The position numbers and the translations under genes were made by a program. Shown piece after piece: positions 34,372 through 44,680 of a stretch of DNA of 64,000 bases; the first letter of the stretch is position 1; every line of letters starts with the position of its first letter. The notes beneath the pieces were generated by a model that was not told the origin of the DNA, did not search any database, and saw nothing but the letters and a program-made list of their open reading frames with translations. The stretch comes from Macrosoma leucophasiata. Lineage: Eukaryota; Arthropoda; Insecta; Lepidoptera; Hedylidae. The stretch is from contig JAWQUS010000027.1 of assembly GCA_036365455.1 (NCBI GenBank), positions 11,644,501-11,708,500 of the forward strand. Reading direction: 5' to 3'.

Positions 34372-34541
34372 CTTGCCTAGGTGGCGCTGGAGAGCGGAAT
34401 CCCCTGAGTGGGGGTTCTCCGCCGGCTTGTAGGTCTCGATAGGCCGCCCGCCTCTCAGCAGGCGACAGCGGCGCTTCATTTTCTTCTCGCCGACGGAATA
34501 TCAATGTAGAGTCCGATTCGTAGCCAGATTCTTTTAGCGCT
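34372..34541 (-). CDS. CAP: CAP exon with ALKESGYESD / YRDLQAGGEPPLRGFR block (residues 387-444)
   Basis: Acceptor CATTTTAG, donor AGGCAAG|GTAAGT, phase 2 in and phase 1 out. It encodes ALKESGYESDSTLIFRRREE then LSPAERRAAYRDLQAGGEPP and LRGFRSPAPPRQ. This segment is among the most conserved non-domain parts of insect CAP. The frame stays open upstream to an ATG-like codon at 34585, but the phase match with the 35.8-kb exon (MA|R|ALKESG) makes it internal. Confidence 0.87.
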
Positions 34542-35023
34542 CTAAAATGTTTCGATTGCATTATTATTTTATTTACGTTAGCCATGCAACATTGAGTATG
34601 GATAGGGGAAAACGTAATAATAGGGCATCGTTTTGGGATATTGACTTAGTAGAGATCAAGCATCATGTGACTTATAGGTTTTGCTAAAACAGTGCCATAA
34701 TAAGAGTTCGGATCTGCTCTTTACTCGTAAAATGATTAAATACCCATTTAAATAAGTATTCAGTCTTACTCCACCTTTTTGATCTAGTTTTTGCTTTTTT
34801 ATAACATTGCAATTTTCGGTCGGTCGTAATAAAGCCAAATTGATACACCATTATAATATAATAAAACCGACAGTGCTTTCGGATATAGCACTATTTTATA
34901 AGTGTCCTAATGTTACTCAGCGTAATATTGATTAGAAATGGAACTATGTATTTTGATAAGAGTGGTATTTATTGTCTTGTCTCAGAACAGGAACTATAAA
35001 GTCTTGTCTATTTTTGTATCGAT

Positions 35024-35089
35024 GATCAGATCCACAATTAAGTAATAAGTAAGCCTACATATATTAGTAAGTGTATTGTGGATCTGATC
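35024..35089. repeat. Short inverted repeat
   Basis: GATCAGATCCACAAT is repeated inverted as ATTGTGGATCTGATC with about 36 bases between. It is probably a MITE remnant; no target duplication is evident. Confidence 0.5.
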
Positions 35090-35805
35090 GAACTAACGAA
35101 TTTTATTATTATTAATTTATCTACCTACATGCATCCTAAATTTACCATCAGGGTGAACTCAATGCTTGTTTGCCATTTCCTGACGTAGAAAAACATAATT
35201 TACAGTCATGACACAAGTCTTCAGGTTCCAAAATGCGCCTAAACATTATTTAGCGGCAAGTGATCAAAATTACATCACAGTTGCAAGTTTTCAACAGGAG
35301 TAATTTCGTTGTTACTAACGAACTTTGTCGTAGAGTTGCAAGATCTCTGCTATTACAGTAGGTATATTTTTTAACTTTCACATGTAGTATCTTTGGCCTC
35401 AATTAAGGTTTTCAATACATTTGATTAGCTGATGCTTGATTGATAAGGATCATGACAAAATTTTTAAAAAGAAAGAAATACCGCTCAACTTGAAATAGCT
35501 TTGATTTGAACCTAAACATTTACCGACGTCTATATTATCGGGTTCTCTATCACATCACCGGAATGAAAAATTTGAAATAAAAGTTTAATACAGATGGCTG
35601 CTACTGTAGGTAGGAATTTTTTTTTTAACGGTTAAATTATAAAAAAAAACAGGAAATTTCTTAAGATTGTAAACATAACTTCAGCTTCGAACTTTTTTAT
35701 TTTTATTCAAATGTATGAGCTTATCGTGATTCTTTAATCAGTTTAATGGGTTTTTTGTTAAACATGTAGGTAAACGAACTTCCTTAACTAATAGTAGATA
35801 CTTAC

Positions 35806-35900
35806 CTAGCCATGTTTGATTTTGATAAGATTGTTGACGTTATATCTTTCTTTTCCTTGAGTGACGCCTGCGGTAGTGATGTAGTACTTGAAATATTTTG
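35806..35900 (-). CDS. CAP: CAP linker exon (residues 356-387)
   Basis: Acceptor TCTTTGCAG, donor GCTAG|GTAAGT, phase 0 in and phase 2 out. It encodes QNISSTTSLPQASLKEKKDI then TSTILSKSNMA, Ser/Thr/Lys-rich, with no domain. It joins the WWDEVMDIFDG microexon to the ALKESGYESD exon in phase. Confidence 0.78.
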
Positions 35901-38686
35901 CTGCAAAGACAGGACATTTAGGTTAAACCGAAAAAAAATAATCCTTTTTTTACAAATAAGGTACCAATATAAGATAACATAATATCATTCCAAGCTCTTA
36001 CAAACAAGAAAATGTTCGAACAATAAAGTAAATTGTATCAGAAACACAAATTATAAAGAGACGAATAGGTACAGGTTTATTTAAACGAGCTTTTATTTAA
36101 CATAATTCATTGACACATTTATCATGCTAAAATGAAAGTAAGAGTAAAAATAGAATGCCTCCTTGAAAGTATAATGACCCAACTCAAAATATTATCTTAT
36201 TTAAATTACCATAATATTATATTATGACGTAGGTATAGCCATATCTATCTTACAGGCAGTCTACGGAACAATATCTATCCCCTAACCCTAAGGGGATAAG
36301 AGATAGTAATTTAAAGACACGGTAGGTATAAATTGAAAATTGAAACGACATTCATTTTTGTTCGGGTTTCTTTTATAAAATTATATCTTTGATAGCTAGC
36401 GTTATTATAGGCTAGTTTTATAGAGGTTGGGATTTTGACCTAAAATACCACACGAAGTAAAATGTTTCTTCTTTAAATCCACTCGTAAGTGTTGTTGCGA
36501 AAAATACAATAATTAAATAAAAAATTGTGGAACAAACACTAGAAAAAACAAATTACACGACAGATAATATGTCTTCGTAAACAAGAGGCTACAATTTATT
36601 AACCATGCGATTAAATTGAAATTAGTGAACTTTCGACATGCCAAATATGTATTGTGGATCTAGAATTGAGTCACTATAATTCCAAAAAAATGCTAAATTA
36701 TGTTAAAGAAAAAAAAACAATGCATTAAGTCCGCATTCTATTACAGATAGGTACATAATGCTCATCCACAAAACCAATGACACACAGTGAAACTGCATAT
36801 AAAATGGAGATAGAGATCCATACGAGCTATTTAAATAGAGAACTATTAAACACATGAAATAAAAGTGGACTTTTATTTAATTTATGAGAGTAGGTACAAA
36901 CAGACTTTGTCCTTATTTTACAACAAAATCGAAGCAAATGAAAAATGTTTTTGCCTGTATCAAAGACTAGGTAGGTATTTTAATGCAGTGGTATAGGTAA
37001 ATAAAACACTCGGAATCTAATTACTTAGTCATTTTACAGGTTTAAGTAAAATTTGGTATTAAAATAGTGTTGATATAGCTTTCATGTAGCAATTACGAGA
37101 TCAAAAACATACGACATGGGTCTGTCGTATGATGGTGATCTCAAGGAGAGAAAGAATAGCCAAGTATCAATTAATACAGATTTGCCATCCACCATCAGAT
37201 ATCTTACTATCGAATTTAATTAGAAATGATAAAAAGTACCTAGACGTACATACACTGTTTGATAATTGTGTTATTTTTCATACCTGTAGGTCCCTATAGA
37301 TTAGTGTCATATTAGAAAAGCGTTCTCGCATGCTACAAAAGGCTGAAACACAAATATCTGCGATCCAATGCCAATTTCATGTGTAAAACTTACACTACGT
37401 GGTTTTCACGAATTCAGAGTCACGTTTTCCTAGAGCCGCCTTTTTGTCATTAATAACATCAATACCTATCCACAAACCAAAGCTGTCAGAAAATGACAGA
37501 CAGTTCTATGTTTTTATGCGTAGGTACACTTATATTTCAACTCATACCGTTTTTCGAACAAGATACCTAATGTTATGTTTTTGCGTTGGTAGATTATGAT
37601 GTTATGTACCTACGTAGGCATCGGGAGGTGACGACCTCACCGCCCAATAGTGGAAGCAGTGAATTCTCTACTAATGGAAGAATTCTCTTCCACTGCAAGG
37701 GAATTATTCCGCTAGTGCAGTCAGTCAACCGGGGCAGTAGCGTTCTGGGATAAGACTGGTGACTATCGCTGCTGCGATCGCCAATCCGCATGCCAAGCGT
37801 GGCGATAATGGCATATCCCCCTTGTTGGGGAGGCTATGATCCAGCAGTTTAGTGTTACTGCTGAAATTATGATGATGATGTACCTACGATCGTACCGATC
37901 AGAAACAAAATGTTGGCAAGGCAAGTTCCATACTTGGATTTGTACAAAAGTATTTGCAAAAAGGTATTAGATGAGAAAGAAAATCTGTGAAATATTTTTT
38001 GGAGAACCTCTAGAACATTTCACGGTTAAAATATGAAATTGACATTGTATGGCAGCGTAAAAGCAACACGGGCAGACTTGTTATGGAACCTTACACTCTT
38101 TTGTATGGCGCGAGCGAGCAATGTTGTGTAAGGAGGCAGAGGAGAGTTGTCGTCTAACCACTGTTAGTCCAGCGCCACACCAACCCATGACAGCGATGTA
38201 AACATAGCGTTATTTGATCAGTGACAAACTTATATTACATGTGTTGTTATAACAATATTTGAAAAAACCAACAGCTGGTCGCGCTGATGTCTTAACAACC
38301 ATACAAGAAGTGCGATATAATAAACTTGTCATATAATTCTTAAATTCAATTTTATAATCAGCCTTTTACTTCAATAATAAGTACATATAATATTATAAGC
38401 CATTTACAATTTCATGTATAGAACAGATGTTATACTTTCATGTAAAGATATATTTCTGCGAGTTATGTCACAATAAATAAAATGTTATAAAGATATAAAT
38501 ATTAAAATTAATAATGATATTATGAATAAAAACATAAATTATCGGGATATCGATTAATGTAATGACTTATAGTCACTAGATGTAAAGAAAATGTACATAC
38601 ATATTTCGGTAAATAAAGAATGTACAATGTTAAGACAGTTTAACACGTTATAACAAATACACGTAAATATATGAAAAGATTCGTAC
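35901..38686 (-). other. CAP intron, 2.8 kb
   Basis: AT-rich. It includes repeat G at 37610-37880 and, around 38090-38220, a less AT-rich stretch with no exon signals. Nothing else recognised. Confidence 0.45.
37610..37880 (+). repeat. Dispersed repeat 'G', best copy
   Basis: About 270 bp running from CGGGAGGTGACGACCTCACC through ATGCCAAGCGTGGCGATAAT to a tail ending GATGATGATG. Related copies are at 11085-11305 and 58298-58510. It resembles a non-LTR retroelement end, but the class is not certain. Confidence 0.6.
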
Positions 38687-38719
38687 CCCATCAAAAATGT
38701 CCATGACCTCGTCCCACCA
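38687..38719 (-). CDS. CAP: CAP 33-base microexon WWDEVMDIFDG (residues 345-355)
   Basis: Acceptor TTTTCTAG, donor GATGGG|GTACGA, phase 0 on both sides, encoding exactly WWDEVMDIFDG. It follows EAKQ of the previous exon in phase. The paired tryptophans in an acidic amphipathic segment make a good candidate short binding motif (inference). This sequence is a hallmark of insect CAP. Too short for any open-frame method; supported by splice sites, phase and recognisable sequence. Confidence 0.85.
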
Positions 38720-38927
38720 CTAGAAAAAGAAAGAATAAATTTGTTTTTGCAATTAAATATTATATTTAGTGTGATAAGCAAAAATGTATATTCTATATGA
38801 ACTTCTAGGTGACCCTGTGATATTTGTATGTGGAAATGATTTTAATGAAATTGAATGTAATATAAATGGTGATTGAAATATGAACCCCAATTAGGAATAA
38901 TTGATGAAAATTAACTACATTCGTTAC

Positions 38928-39042
38928 CTGCTTAGCTTCGGTATCAACTACAGATGATTTTCCAGGCATATAATTTTCTATCCTGCCAGGTTGGTTTTTG
39001 TATACTTCTTGACTAGCCCTAGCAGATGCCAATGTGCTATAT
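38928..39042 (-). CDS. CAP: CAP linker exon with GRIENYMPGKSSV (residues 306-344)
   Basis: Acceptor TTGTTTCAG, donor AAGCAG|GTAACG, phase 2 in and phase 0 out. It encodes YSTLASARASQEVYKNQPGR then IENYMPGKSSVVDTEAKQ. The GRIENY.PG.SSV.D block is conserved in CAP proteins just before WWDEVMDIF. It joins the 40.2-kb exon via a split Lys codon. Confidence 0.87.
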
Positions 39043-39689
39043 CTGAAACAAAAATGAGATGCAATTATGTAACATGGAAATTTCTTGCCCAATGTGATTA
39101 GCAATGAACACACACCTACTGTTAAGTACTAACCACAGAAGTAATATCTTATTAAGACCTCAGTTTGGCAGAAACTGTTTACTTCATATGGATATATCAT
39201 TAAAACGTTCTGATTTATGATAATATTTATTTGACTAATAATAAGTACCATAATGCATACGTAATGCCAAGGACTGTATAAAATATTACTAGCAACTATT
39301 TTTAATAAATAATGTGTTTATGTCAGATGGAAGGTTAAAGATACCGCAGATAAAACAAAATTATCGTTATGATCCTTGTATCGTATAAAGTATAAAATAT
39401 ACCTAATGTAAATCATAATTCGTAAATAAATTAAACAAAACATAAAACAAAAACCAATAATATTGCAAAACATTATTGGCCGTAAATTAAAATGGGAAAG
39501 TTATTATTTTTTATTTAGCAATGATGATAAATTAGTTTAATGAAAAAAAAAACAATAGTTGTGGTAAAAATAACAACGGCACGACTACTAGAAATGAACA
39601 CAGACCAAGACAATAAACATTACAAAAATCGCTGACAAGCTTTGCCTTTGAACGTGCTAGAAAAAAATTGGGATGTGACAGTGTGCCGT

Positions 39690-39810
39690 GAGTGAGTCGC
39701 CACTGTCAGACGCGTCACTTCAGTTGCTCGAGCCTAGCCTGCTGATGCCACCATCCGGTTCGCTGAGACTTGGGGTCAAAGTATGCTTGACGTTTTTTGT
39801 GGAGGTTTTC
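39690..39810 (-). pseudogene. Decayed duplicate of the CAP exon at 40065-40287
   Basis: The minus strand reads CTATAG|GAAAACCTCCACAAAAAACG, then a CATACTTTGACCCC block and GGCTCGAGCAAC, in the same order as the real exon 400 bp upstream. A deletion removes about 13 bases after the start and another segment around the DPRSGYLS codons, so the frame shifts. A TGA follows GSSN where the real exon has GSSTWSDAY. The acceptor-like CTATAG is kept but no matching donor is seen. A SINE (39843-40054) now separates the two copies. Confidence 0.82.
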
Positions 39811-39842
39811 CTATAGATATAGTACCTACCTAATTGGTGTCG

Positions 39843-40054
39843 CGTAAATAAATAAAATAAAATACGCTTACACCCACAGCCTAACAGTAGGTATAAACCT
39901 GTGTCGTGGGTGCCGTTGTACACATACAATACACAAACACCCAGACCCGAAACAAATATCTGTAGGCCATACAAATATATGTCCCGGTGCGGAAATCGAA
40001 CCCGCAACCCTTCGAATCAAACGGTCATCTCACACCGCTGGACTTACCGGGTCG
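39843..40054 (-). mobile_element. SINE family B, full length with tRNA-like head
   Basis: The minus strand begins GACCCGGTAAGTCCAGCGGT and has B box GGTTCGATTTCC near 39980. It continues with the body ACAACGGCACCCACGACACA and ends GTGTAAGCGTATTTTATTTT. The head starts about ten bases inside the intron after the donor of the 40065-40287 exon and carries its own GGTAAGT. Confidence 0.8.
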
Positions 40055-40064
40055 TAAAACTCAC

Positions 40065-40287
40065 TTATTATTTGATAGGTAGGGTGATCCAACGTCGTTA
40101 ACGCGTCTGTCTTCCTGCACGGACGCCGTACGTCGGCGAGGTCCGGTGGTGACGTCACTGTCGTAGGCGTCACTCCAGGTGCTCGAGCCAAGTCTGCTGA
40201 TACCGCCCTCCGGCTCGCTGAGGTACCCCGACCGGGGGTCGAAGTATGCGTACTGAGATTTACTTGAGGTTCTTTGAGGAGGTTCTC
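40065..40287 (-). CDS. CAP: CAP exon after SoHo (residues 232-306)
   Basis: Acceptor CCCTATAG, donor AATAATAA|GTGAGT, phase 1 in and phase 2 out. It encodes EPPQRTSSKSQYAYFDPRSG, then YLSEPEGGISRLGSSTWSDA, YDSDVTTGPRRRTASVQED and a short tail. The QYAYFDPRSGYLSEPEGG block is strongly CAP-like; acidic/serine runs suggest phosphorylation sites (inference). The exon was duplicated once; the other copy is decayed. Confidence 0.88.
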
Positions 40288-40341
40288 CTATAGGGATAAC
40301 ATCGTTCCCATTATCATTGTTGGTAATGCGAGAGGTATTTA

Positions 40342-40592
40342 CAGTACTCAACAATTAATATTGCACATCGAGCCTACAAAAGAGAGGATCGGCTCGTTTC
40401 GACTTCGTAGAGCGTTATCTCTGCTGCACACTGCCTACGTAAGCACTGATAGTCCGGTATTGGTTAAAACTCGATCAAAATGATCGACAAACTTCAAATA
40501 GGTCCGGTGTAAAAGAGATAACGCTCTACAGACCCGAAATAAGCCGAAGTGTCCTTCTAAGCTCAATGCGCAATATTTATTGTTGAGCACTG
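40342..40592. mobile_element. 251-bp MITE, TA duplication (Tc1/mariner-like), copy 1
   Basis: Ends CAGTACTCAACAATTAATAT / TTATTGTTGAGCACTG (imperfect inverted repeats), flanked by TA on both sides. Inner GAGCGTTATCTCT and AGAGATAACGCTC blocks are also inverted. A second copy is at 53282-53533. The 5'-CAGT end with TA flanks fits Tc1/mariner-type MITEs. It ends about 55 bases upstream of a CAP exon acceptor. Confidence 0.82.
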
Positions 40593-42130
40593 TATGTTAA
40601 TTTGTGAATGTTACGTCAATGAGCGTAAACATAGAGGACTATGTTCGAGCATTAGACGTCTAGGAGTTGTGATAAATGGAAATAGTTTACATTCTAACGT
40701 GACCAGCTAAACGACAAATCTTAACAATAGATACAACACGATATTTTATACTCTTTTGTTTTTGAAGATGCAGATTTTCAGATTTTTATTGGTAGAGATG
40801 ATTTGGAGCGTAGTGAACATTGAATGAGAATATAGAAATAAAATTACAGGCATTTTAAATGGAAATGCGACGGGAATGACGAGACGAAGACAACAAGATT
40901 TTACAAACCCGTTTTTACAATTAGCTTTTTGTTTTTCTGTTTGACTTATAAAGTAAGACTGGTAAGAGTGCTCAACGTTACGGATACCAAAGCCAGCGCT
41001 TCAAAAACAATCAGTTTCATAGCACAAGTTGAAGGACTAGCACATGATCTGAGCCGATTTTTTTAACATAGTGGAGAGCTCACGTTGGCGTTGCGAAATG
41101 TCAGTTATTGCAAAAATGGGCAAAAATTTATCTCCATTCAGTACCTACTTAATGTTTAGACATAATTTTCTGCAATAAAATTATCCATATACCTCTTACC
41201 ATTTATTTTCGACAATAACTAAAGCGAAGTTCAGAAATACACACCTCTAACTAAAGTTGTAAACATAAAAAAGGAACACAAACACAAAAATGGAACATAA
41301 TTAATGGATGATATTTATGTATCATACAAAGTGTTTTAAGTCAAAAGCGATTCATGTGTTTAGGTGTAAGAACGTCAACTAAAATGAAATACAGCTGAAG
41401 GTACACAAAAGTGCTGATATTATTATAACGTACGATATTTAACTAGAGCTGATAAAATGTTGTTTAAAATTGTTTAAAAAAAAATTCAGAAGTCATTATA
41501 AATTAGTATTTAATATCGATTAAAACTTGAAATTATACCGAGTTATTAGTTAATTCAAATAAGCTTGATTCTGTATTGAAGGTCGGTTTGGTTCGCAACA
41601 CAGGCTCCTAACTATATCTTTAAAATGTTATATCACTTACTATTTTTATTTAAAATACCGACTGTATTTGCTAGTTTAAGTAAAAAATATAAAACTGAGC
41701 AGCTTCAACCATGTAGGATTTTATTTATGTCACCCATTAGTTATTCAACATTAATTTGAATTACGGCATTTGTAAATAAATGTGTACACTTAACAGTGCC
41801 TACTTAATCACAAAATTATAAATATTATTTTGCTTGTTAATCAATTATTAAGGCACTTGTTGTAAATATTTTCATGAATGGATAGATATATTTTTAGGTT
41901 TAAAGCATTTATGACTTGTGTTACGTGGGTTAATGTATCATACAAAGTTAGCACTTAAGTATGTAGTTATATTATTATATAGTTTTTATTTAATGCAGTA
42001 TTTACATATGTTTATAAATTTGCGAAAGCGATGGTTATTTATTTTGTAATTTAATAATCAAATGCGATAATTATATTATGAGCTGAGTCAGCCACCGATG
42101 CAATAATTTGGAAAAATCAATTATAATCAC
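40593..42130 (-). other. CAP intron remainder, 1.5 kb
   Basis: AT-rich intron sequence with no repeat or exon that I can recognise. Confidence 0.4.
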
Positions 42131-42166
42131 CTCGACGGTTTTTGTATCGTATAGTCACATAATCCT
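42131..42166 (-). CDS. CAP: CAP 36-base microexon, end of SoHo (residues 220-232)
   Basis: Acceptor CTTTTTCAG, donor GTCGAG|GTGATT, phase 1 in and out, encoding DYVTIRYKNRR between split codons. It continues the SoHo sequence HKNKYDE. Skipping it would be frame-neutral, so it may be regulated. Supported by phase and by the family pattern DYVTVRYK. Confidence 0.85.
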
Positions 42167-42257
42167 CTGAAAAAGAAAACATTTCAAAATGTTGATTCGT
42201 GTAAATTTTAAAACATATTGTCATTGTATAAGATATATTTAAATGATAAATTCTTAC

Positions 42258-42324
42258 CGTCGTATTTATTTTTGTGTATGGTGTCGTACATTTTTTTGTA
42301 CCACCTCGAAGGATCTTTGACTTC
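42258..42324 (-). CDS. CAP: CAP exon with SoHo core WYKKMYDTIHK (residues 198-220)
   Basis: Acceptor GTCTTACAG, donor TACGACG|GTAAGA, phase 0 in and phase 1 out. It encodes EVKDPSRWYKKMYDTIHKNK then YD. The W-Y-K-x-M-[FY]-x-x-[IL]-H motif is the diagnostic core of sorbin-homology domains (vertebrate WYKTMFKQIH). In the family SoHo binds flotillin at lipid rafts (family knowledge). This identifies the gene as a SORBS/CAP member independently of the SH3 domains. Confidence 0.93.
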
Positions 42325-42545
42325 CTGTAAGACAAGAAAAAACTATTAGGTAGTACCATAACGTTTTGAACGCATCATTATCAAAAAAGAAATCAAATTT
42401 TGATTTTAAGTATGTACCTATAGTTGAAGAAAAAATGGAAAGAGTAGTAGCGACATCTATTGCCAACAATGCTAGTTAGGCAACCGTTAAAATAAGCGTT
42501 GCAGTTTATTAAATATCATAAAGAAGTCGCTTTTACCCCTAATAA

Positions 42546-42840
42546 CTGTTTTTATGTTATTTTTGCAATAACACATGCCAGTGAACTATATTTAAAGAAA
42601 ATACAGCCTCCAAAAGGAAATGAAATAAATATGAAGGGAGAATTTGACAAATCAGGTGTGGATTTTGGTTGCTCAGTTGAGAGAGCGGCTGGACTAGATT
42701 CCCAGTGATCGCGGGTTCAAGTCCCGCCTGAAGTCAAATTTTTCTTTCCATTTCTCTTTAAATATATTTCTCTTTAAATATATTCTCTTTTTATATATTT
42801 TAGCATGTGTTATTGCGAAAAATAATATATTAAACAAATT
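42546..42840 (+). mobile_element. MITE-like element carrying a tRNA-like core
   Basis: The left end (TTTTTGCAATAACACATGC around 42560-42578) is inverted at the right end (GCATGTGTTATTGCGAAAA, 42803-42821). AT-rich inner arms (TATATTTAAAGAAA / TTTCTCTTTAAATATA) continue the pairing. A tRNA-like sequence sits in the centre. A second copy around 15490-15710 keeps the tRNA-like core and one terminal arm. No transposase. See findings. Confidence 0.6.
42661..42735 (+). pseudogene. tRNA-like pseudogene, second copy
   Basis: Same layout as 15516-15591: D arm GCTC..GAGC, anticodon stem CTGG/CCAG with loop reading CTAGATT, T arm CGGG-TTCAAGT-CCCG. The 5' acceptor strand is mutated (GATTTTGG) while the 3' strand CTGAAGTC is kept, so it cannot pair fully. 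Confidence 0.6.
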
Positions 42841-42988
42841 TTGAATATTTCAGATTCTTTGTGAACGTAGTAACTGAGCATAAAAATGTTTATACCTGAC
42901 TGAGAGAAAAAAATGATGATAGAGTTTGCTCTACATAAAAATATAGCCGCATAAATTATTTCGGCACTCGCAGTACAATTGAATTATA

Positions 42989-43327
42989 ATTGAAATAAAA
43001 CTAGTTTTCGGCTTTATCTCACGTATATTAAACTAAAATGATTATGTATTTAAAATCGAACCCGACATTTCGGTCGCTTTTCAGCTTCCGTGGTCTCGGG
43101 CAGACTGAGGTGGCATTTGTTTGACAGCAGTTTGAAAAATTACTATGTGCAGCTCCTCCATCTATTTCGCAAACGTCTTGCGTAGCGTTCAGGATAAACA
43201 CAAAAGTTACTAATTGTATCTTATTGTTGCGGTTGGGCTTTTATTCTACGGAGTATTGGATCCATATGAAATAATCATTTTAGTTTAATATACGCGAGAT
43301 AAATCCGAAAACTAGTTTTATTTCAAT
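42989..43327. mobile_element. 339-bp fold-back element with about 55-bp inverted ends
   Basis: It starts ATTGAAATAAAACTAGTTTT and ends AAAACTAGTTTTATTTCAAT. The inversion runs on through TCTCACGTATATTAAACTAA with few mismatches. The middle is unique, non-coding and GC-richer. A recurrent moth repeat by appearance; a target duplication was not evident. Confidence 0.8.
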
Positions 43328-43739
43328 GAGTATAGCTCTTGAAAACCTAAGAACATAGGTACTATATTGAATTATAATGGCAATATTATTAATCCTCGAT
43401 TTTAACTTTTTAATCGATACAAGCACAAAAATATGACGAAGAATATTTACCTACCTAAACTTGTACACCTCGGATAAAAATGTCCTACCAATTAAACTTT
43501 CACGCGTCAGAAAATCATTGACTAAATTTATGATTACGAGTTGCAATAGTGACATGAGTGACCCTCGTTCTTCAGTACATATATTAGGTTGACTTTTTTA
43601 CAGTTTGATATTTTGTAGGCAATCATTCTAGGTAAGAAATAATTACACATAGCGATACGTACGAAATGAAAAAGCTGATAAACGAAACGACGCAGATGTT
43701 TTGAATCAACAAACAAACAACAGAGTCAGACGTATGGAG

Positions 43740-43865
43740 TTACTTTCATCATCATCCGAAAAACGTCCACTGCTGGACAAAAAAAAGCCTTCGATGCAAA
43801 CAACACGGGTTGTGCGTCATTTTGGAGAGAATATGCCATGATCGCCATGCTTGGAATGCGGTTCT
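43740..43865 (+). repeat. Retroelement 3'-end piece ('cgtccactgctggaca')
   Basis: AACGTCCACTGCTGGACA and GCCATGATCGCCATGCTTGG are typical of ends of lepidopteran non-LTR elements. Fragment only. Confidence 0.4.
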
Positions 43866-43950
43866 GGAGCATACTAAAGTTAAGTCCGCATGAATTTTGT
43901 CCTAAACGTTTAAGTATAACAGGGTTAGTTTTAATTTATATTAAACTCAC

Positions 43951-44099
43951 AGATCTAAGTGCTACCGGCATGCCGTCTTTAGTAGTTGGTCCAATTCCTT
44001 CTACTTTCCGAGGGGCATCCGCCATCTTATGACTGCCGCGTTCGTAGTCACTTCTCTCACCCTCGCCCTCGCTGATGTACTCCTGACGTAATGCATGCA
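43951..44099 (-). CDS. CAP: CAP exon, first part of SoHo (residues 148-197)
   Basis: Acceptor ATTTTCCAG, donor AGATCT|GTGAGT, two leading bases plus 49 codons, phase 0 out. It encodes HALRQEYISEGEGERSDYER then APRKVEGIGPTTKDGMPVAL. The (R/K)x(F/V)xGIGP.....GIP-like block is the N-terminal part of SoHo, directly continued by the WYKKMYDTIH exon. Assignment is very secure. Confidence 0.92.
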
Positions 44100-44149
44100 C
44101 TGGAAAATGTACAAAATAAAAATTTTATTTAAAAAGATCATTTTTTATG

Positions 44150-44680
44150 TCATATAGTGGCAAACAAGTATATAGCTCAGCAGTTGGGGGTAAGCATAGA
44201 GCAACACGAGCCACCGGCCGCCGCGGCGGACCGGAGGGAGTAGTCATAGCGTTTATTACCGATGCAAAACAGTCTGTCATTTCTTGCGGGAGGAACTACG
44301 TGTGTTACACACACTACAAAAATCGTCTTTTATTACGAATCTCACACCTTGACTTTAACAAGATACATAAACAATTGCACGCACACATTTAAACATCTGG
44401 GCGATAGTCGTAGGTACACTAATTGTACTTGTACTTTGACAGAGAGGAAAGCCTACATATGGCTACTACCCTCCCGTGTTGCTCTATGGTGGTAAGTGAT
44501 TACTGTAGCCTATAATCACCAACATAAAAAAATCAAAGATTACAATGCGTTAGGTACTTATTGTAATGCCTCTCTGCCGGCAGTTGCAGAGCCGTTACTA
44601 GAACTAGACTAGAACACGATAGCGTTTAGCGGCAACTAGATTAGGTAATGCGGTGGTGCCTGCGCCCGCGAGCTTGTAAG
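44150..44680 (+). repeat. Repeat 'T' split by a nested hAT-like MITE
   Basis: The left part (GTGGCAAACAAGTATATAGC) and right part (GTAAGTGATTACTGTAGCCT to GCGCCCGCGAGC) form one T copy, interrupted by the element at 44195-44488. Confidence 0.7.
44195..44488. mobile_element. 294-bp nested MITE with 8-bp duplication (hAT-like)
   Basis: Ends CATAGAGCAACACGAG / CTCCCGTGTTGCTCTATG are inverted. Flanks are GGGGTAAG (44187-44194) and GTGGTAAG (44489-44496), an 8-bp target duplication with one mismatch. Eight bases is the hAT hallmark. Other T copies read GATGGTAAG here, confirming insertion into an existing repeat. Non-coding, with a GC-rich patch at 44208-44235. Confidence 0.85.

Noticed and set aside
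34361..34585. A start codon at 34585 for the ALKESGYESD exon
   Set aside because: The phase match from the 35.8-kb exon through acceptor CATTTTAG gives a family-like join (MA-R-ALKESG), so this is an internal exon, not a first exon.
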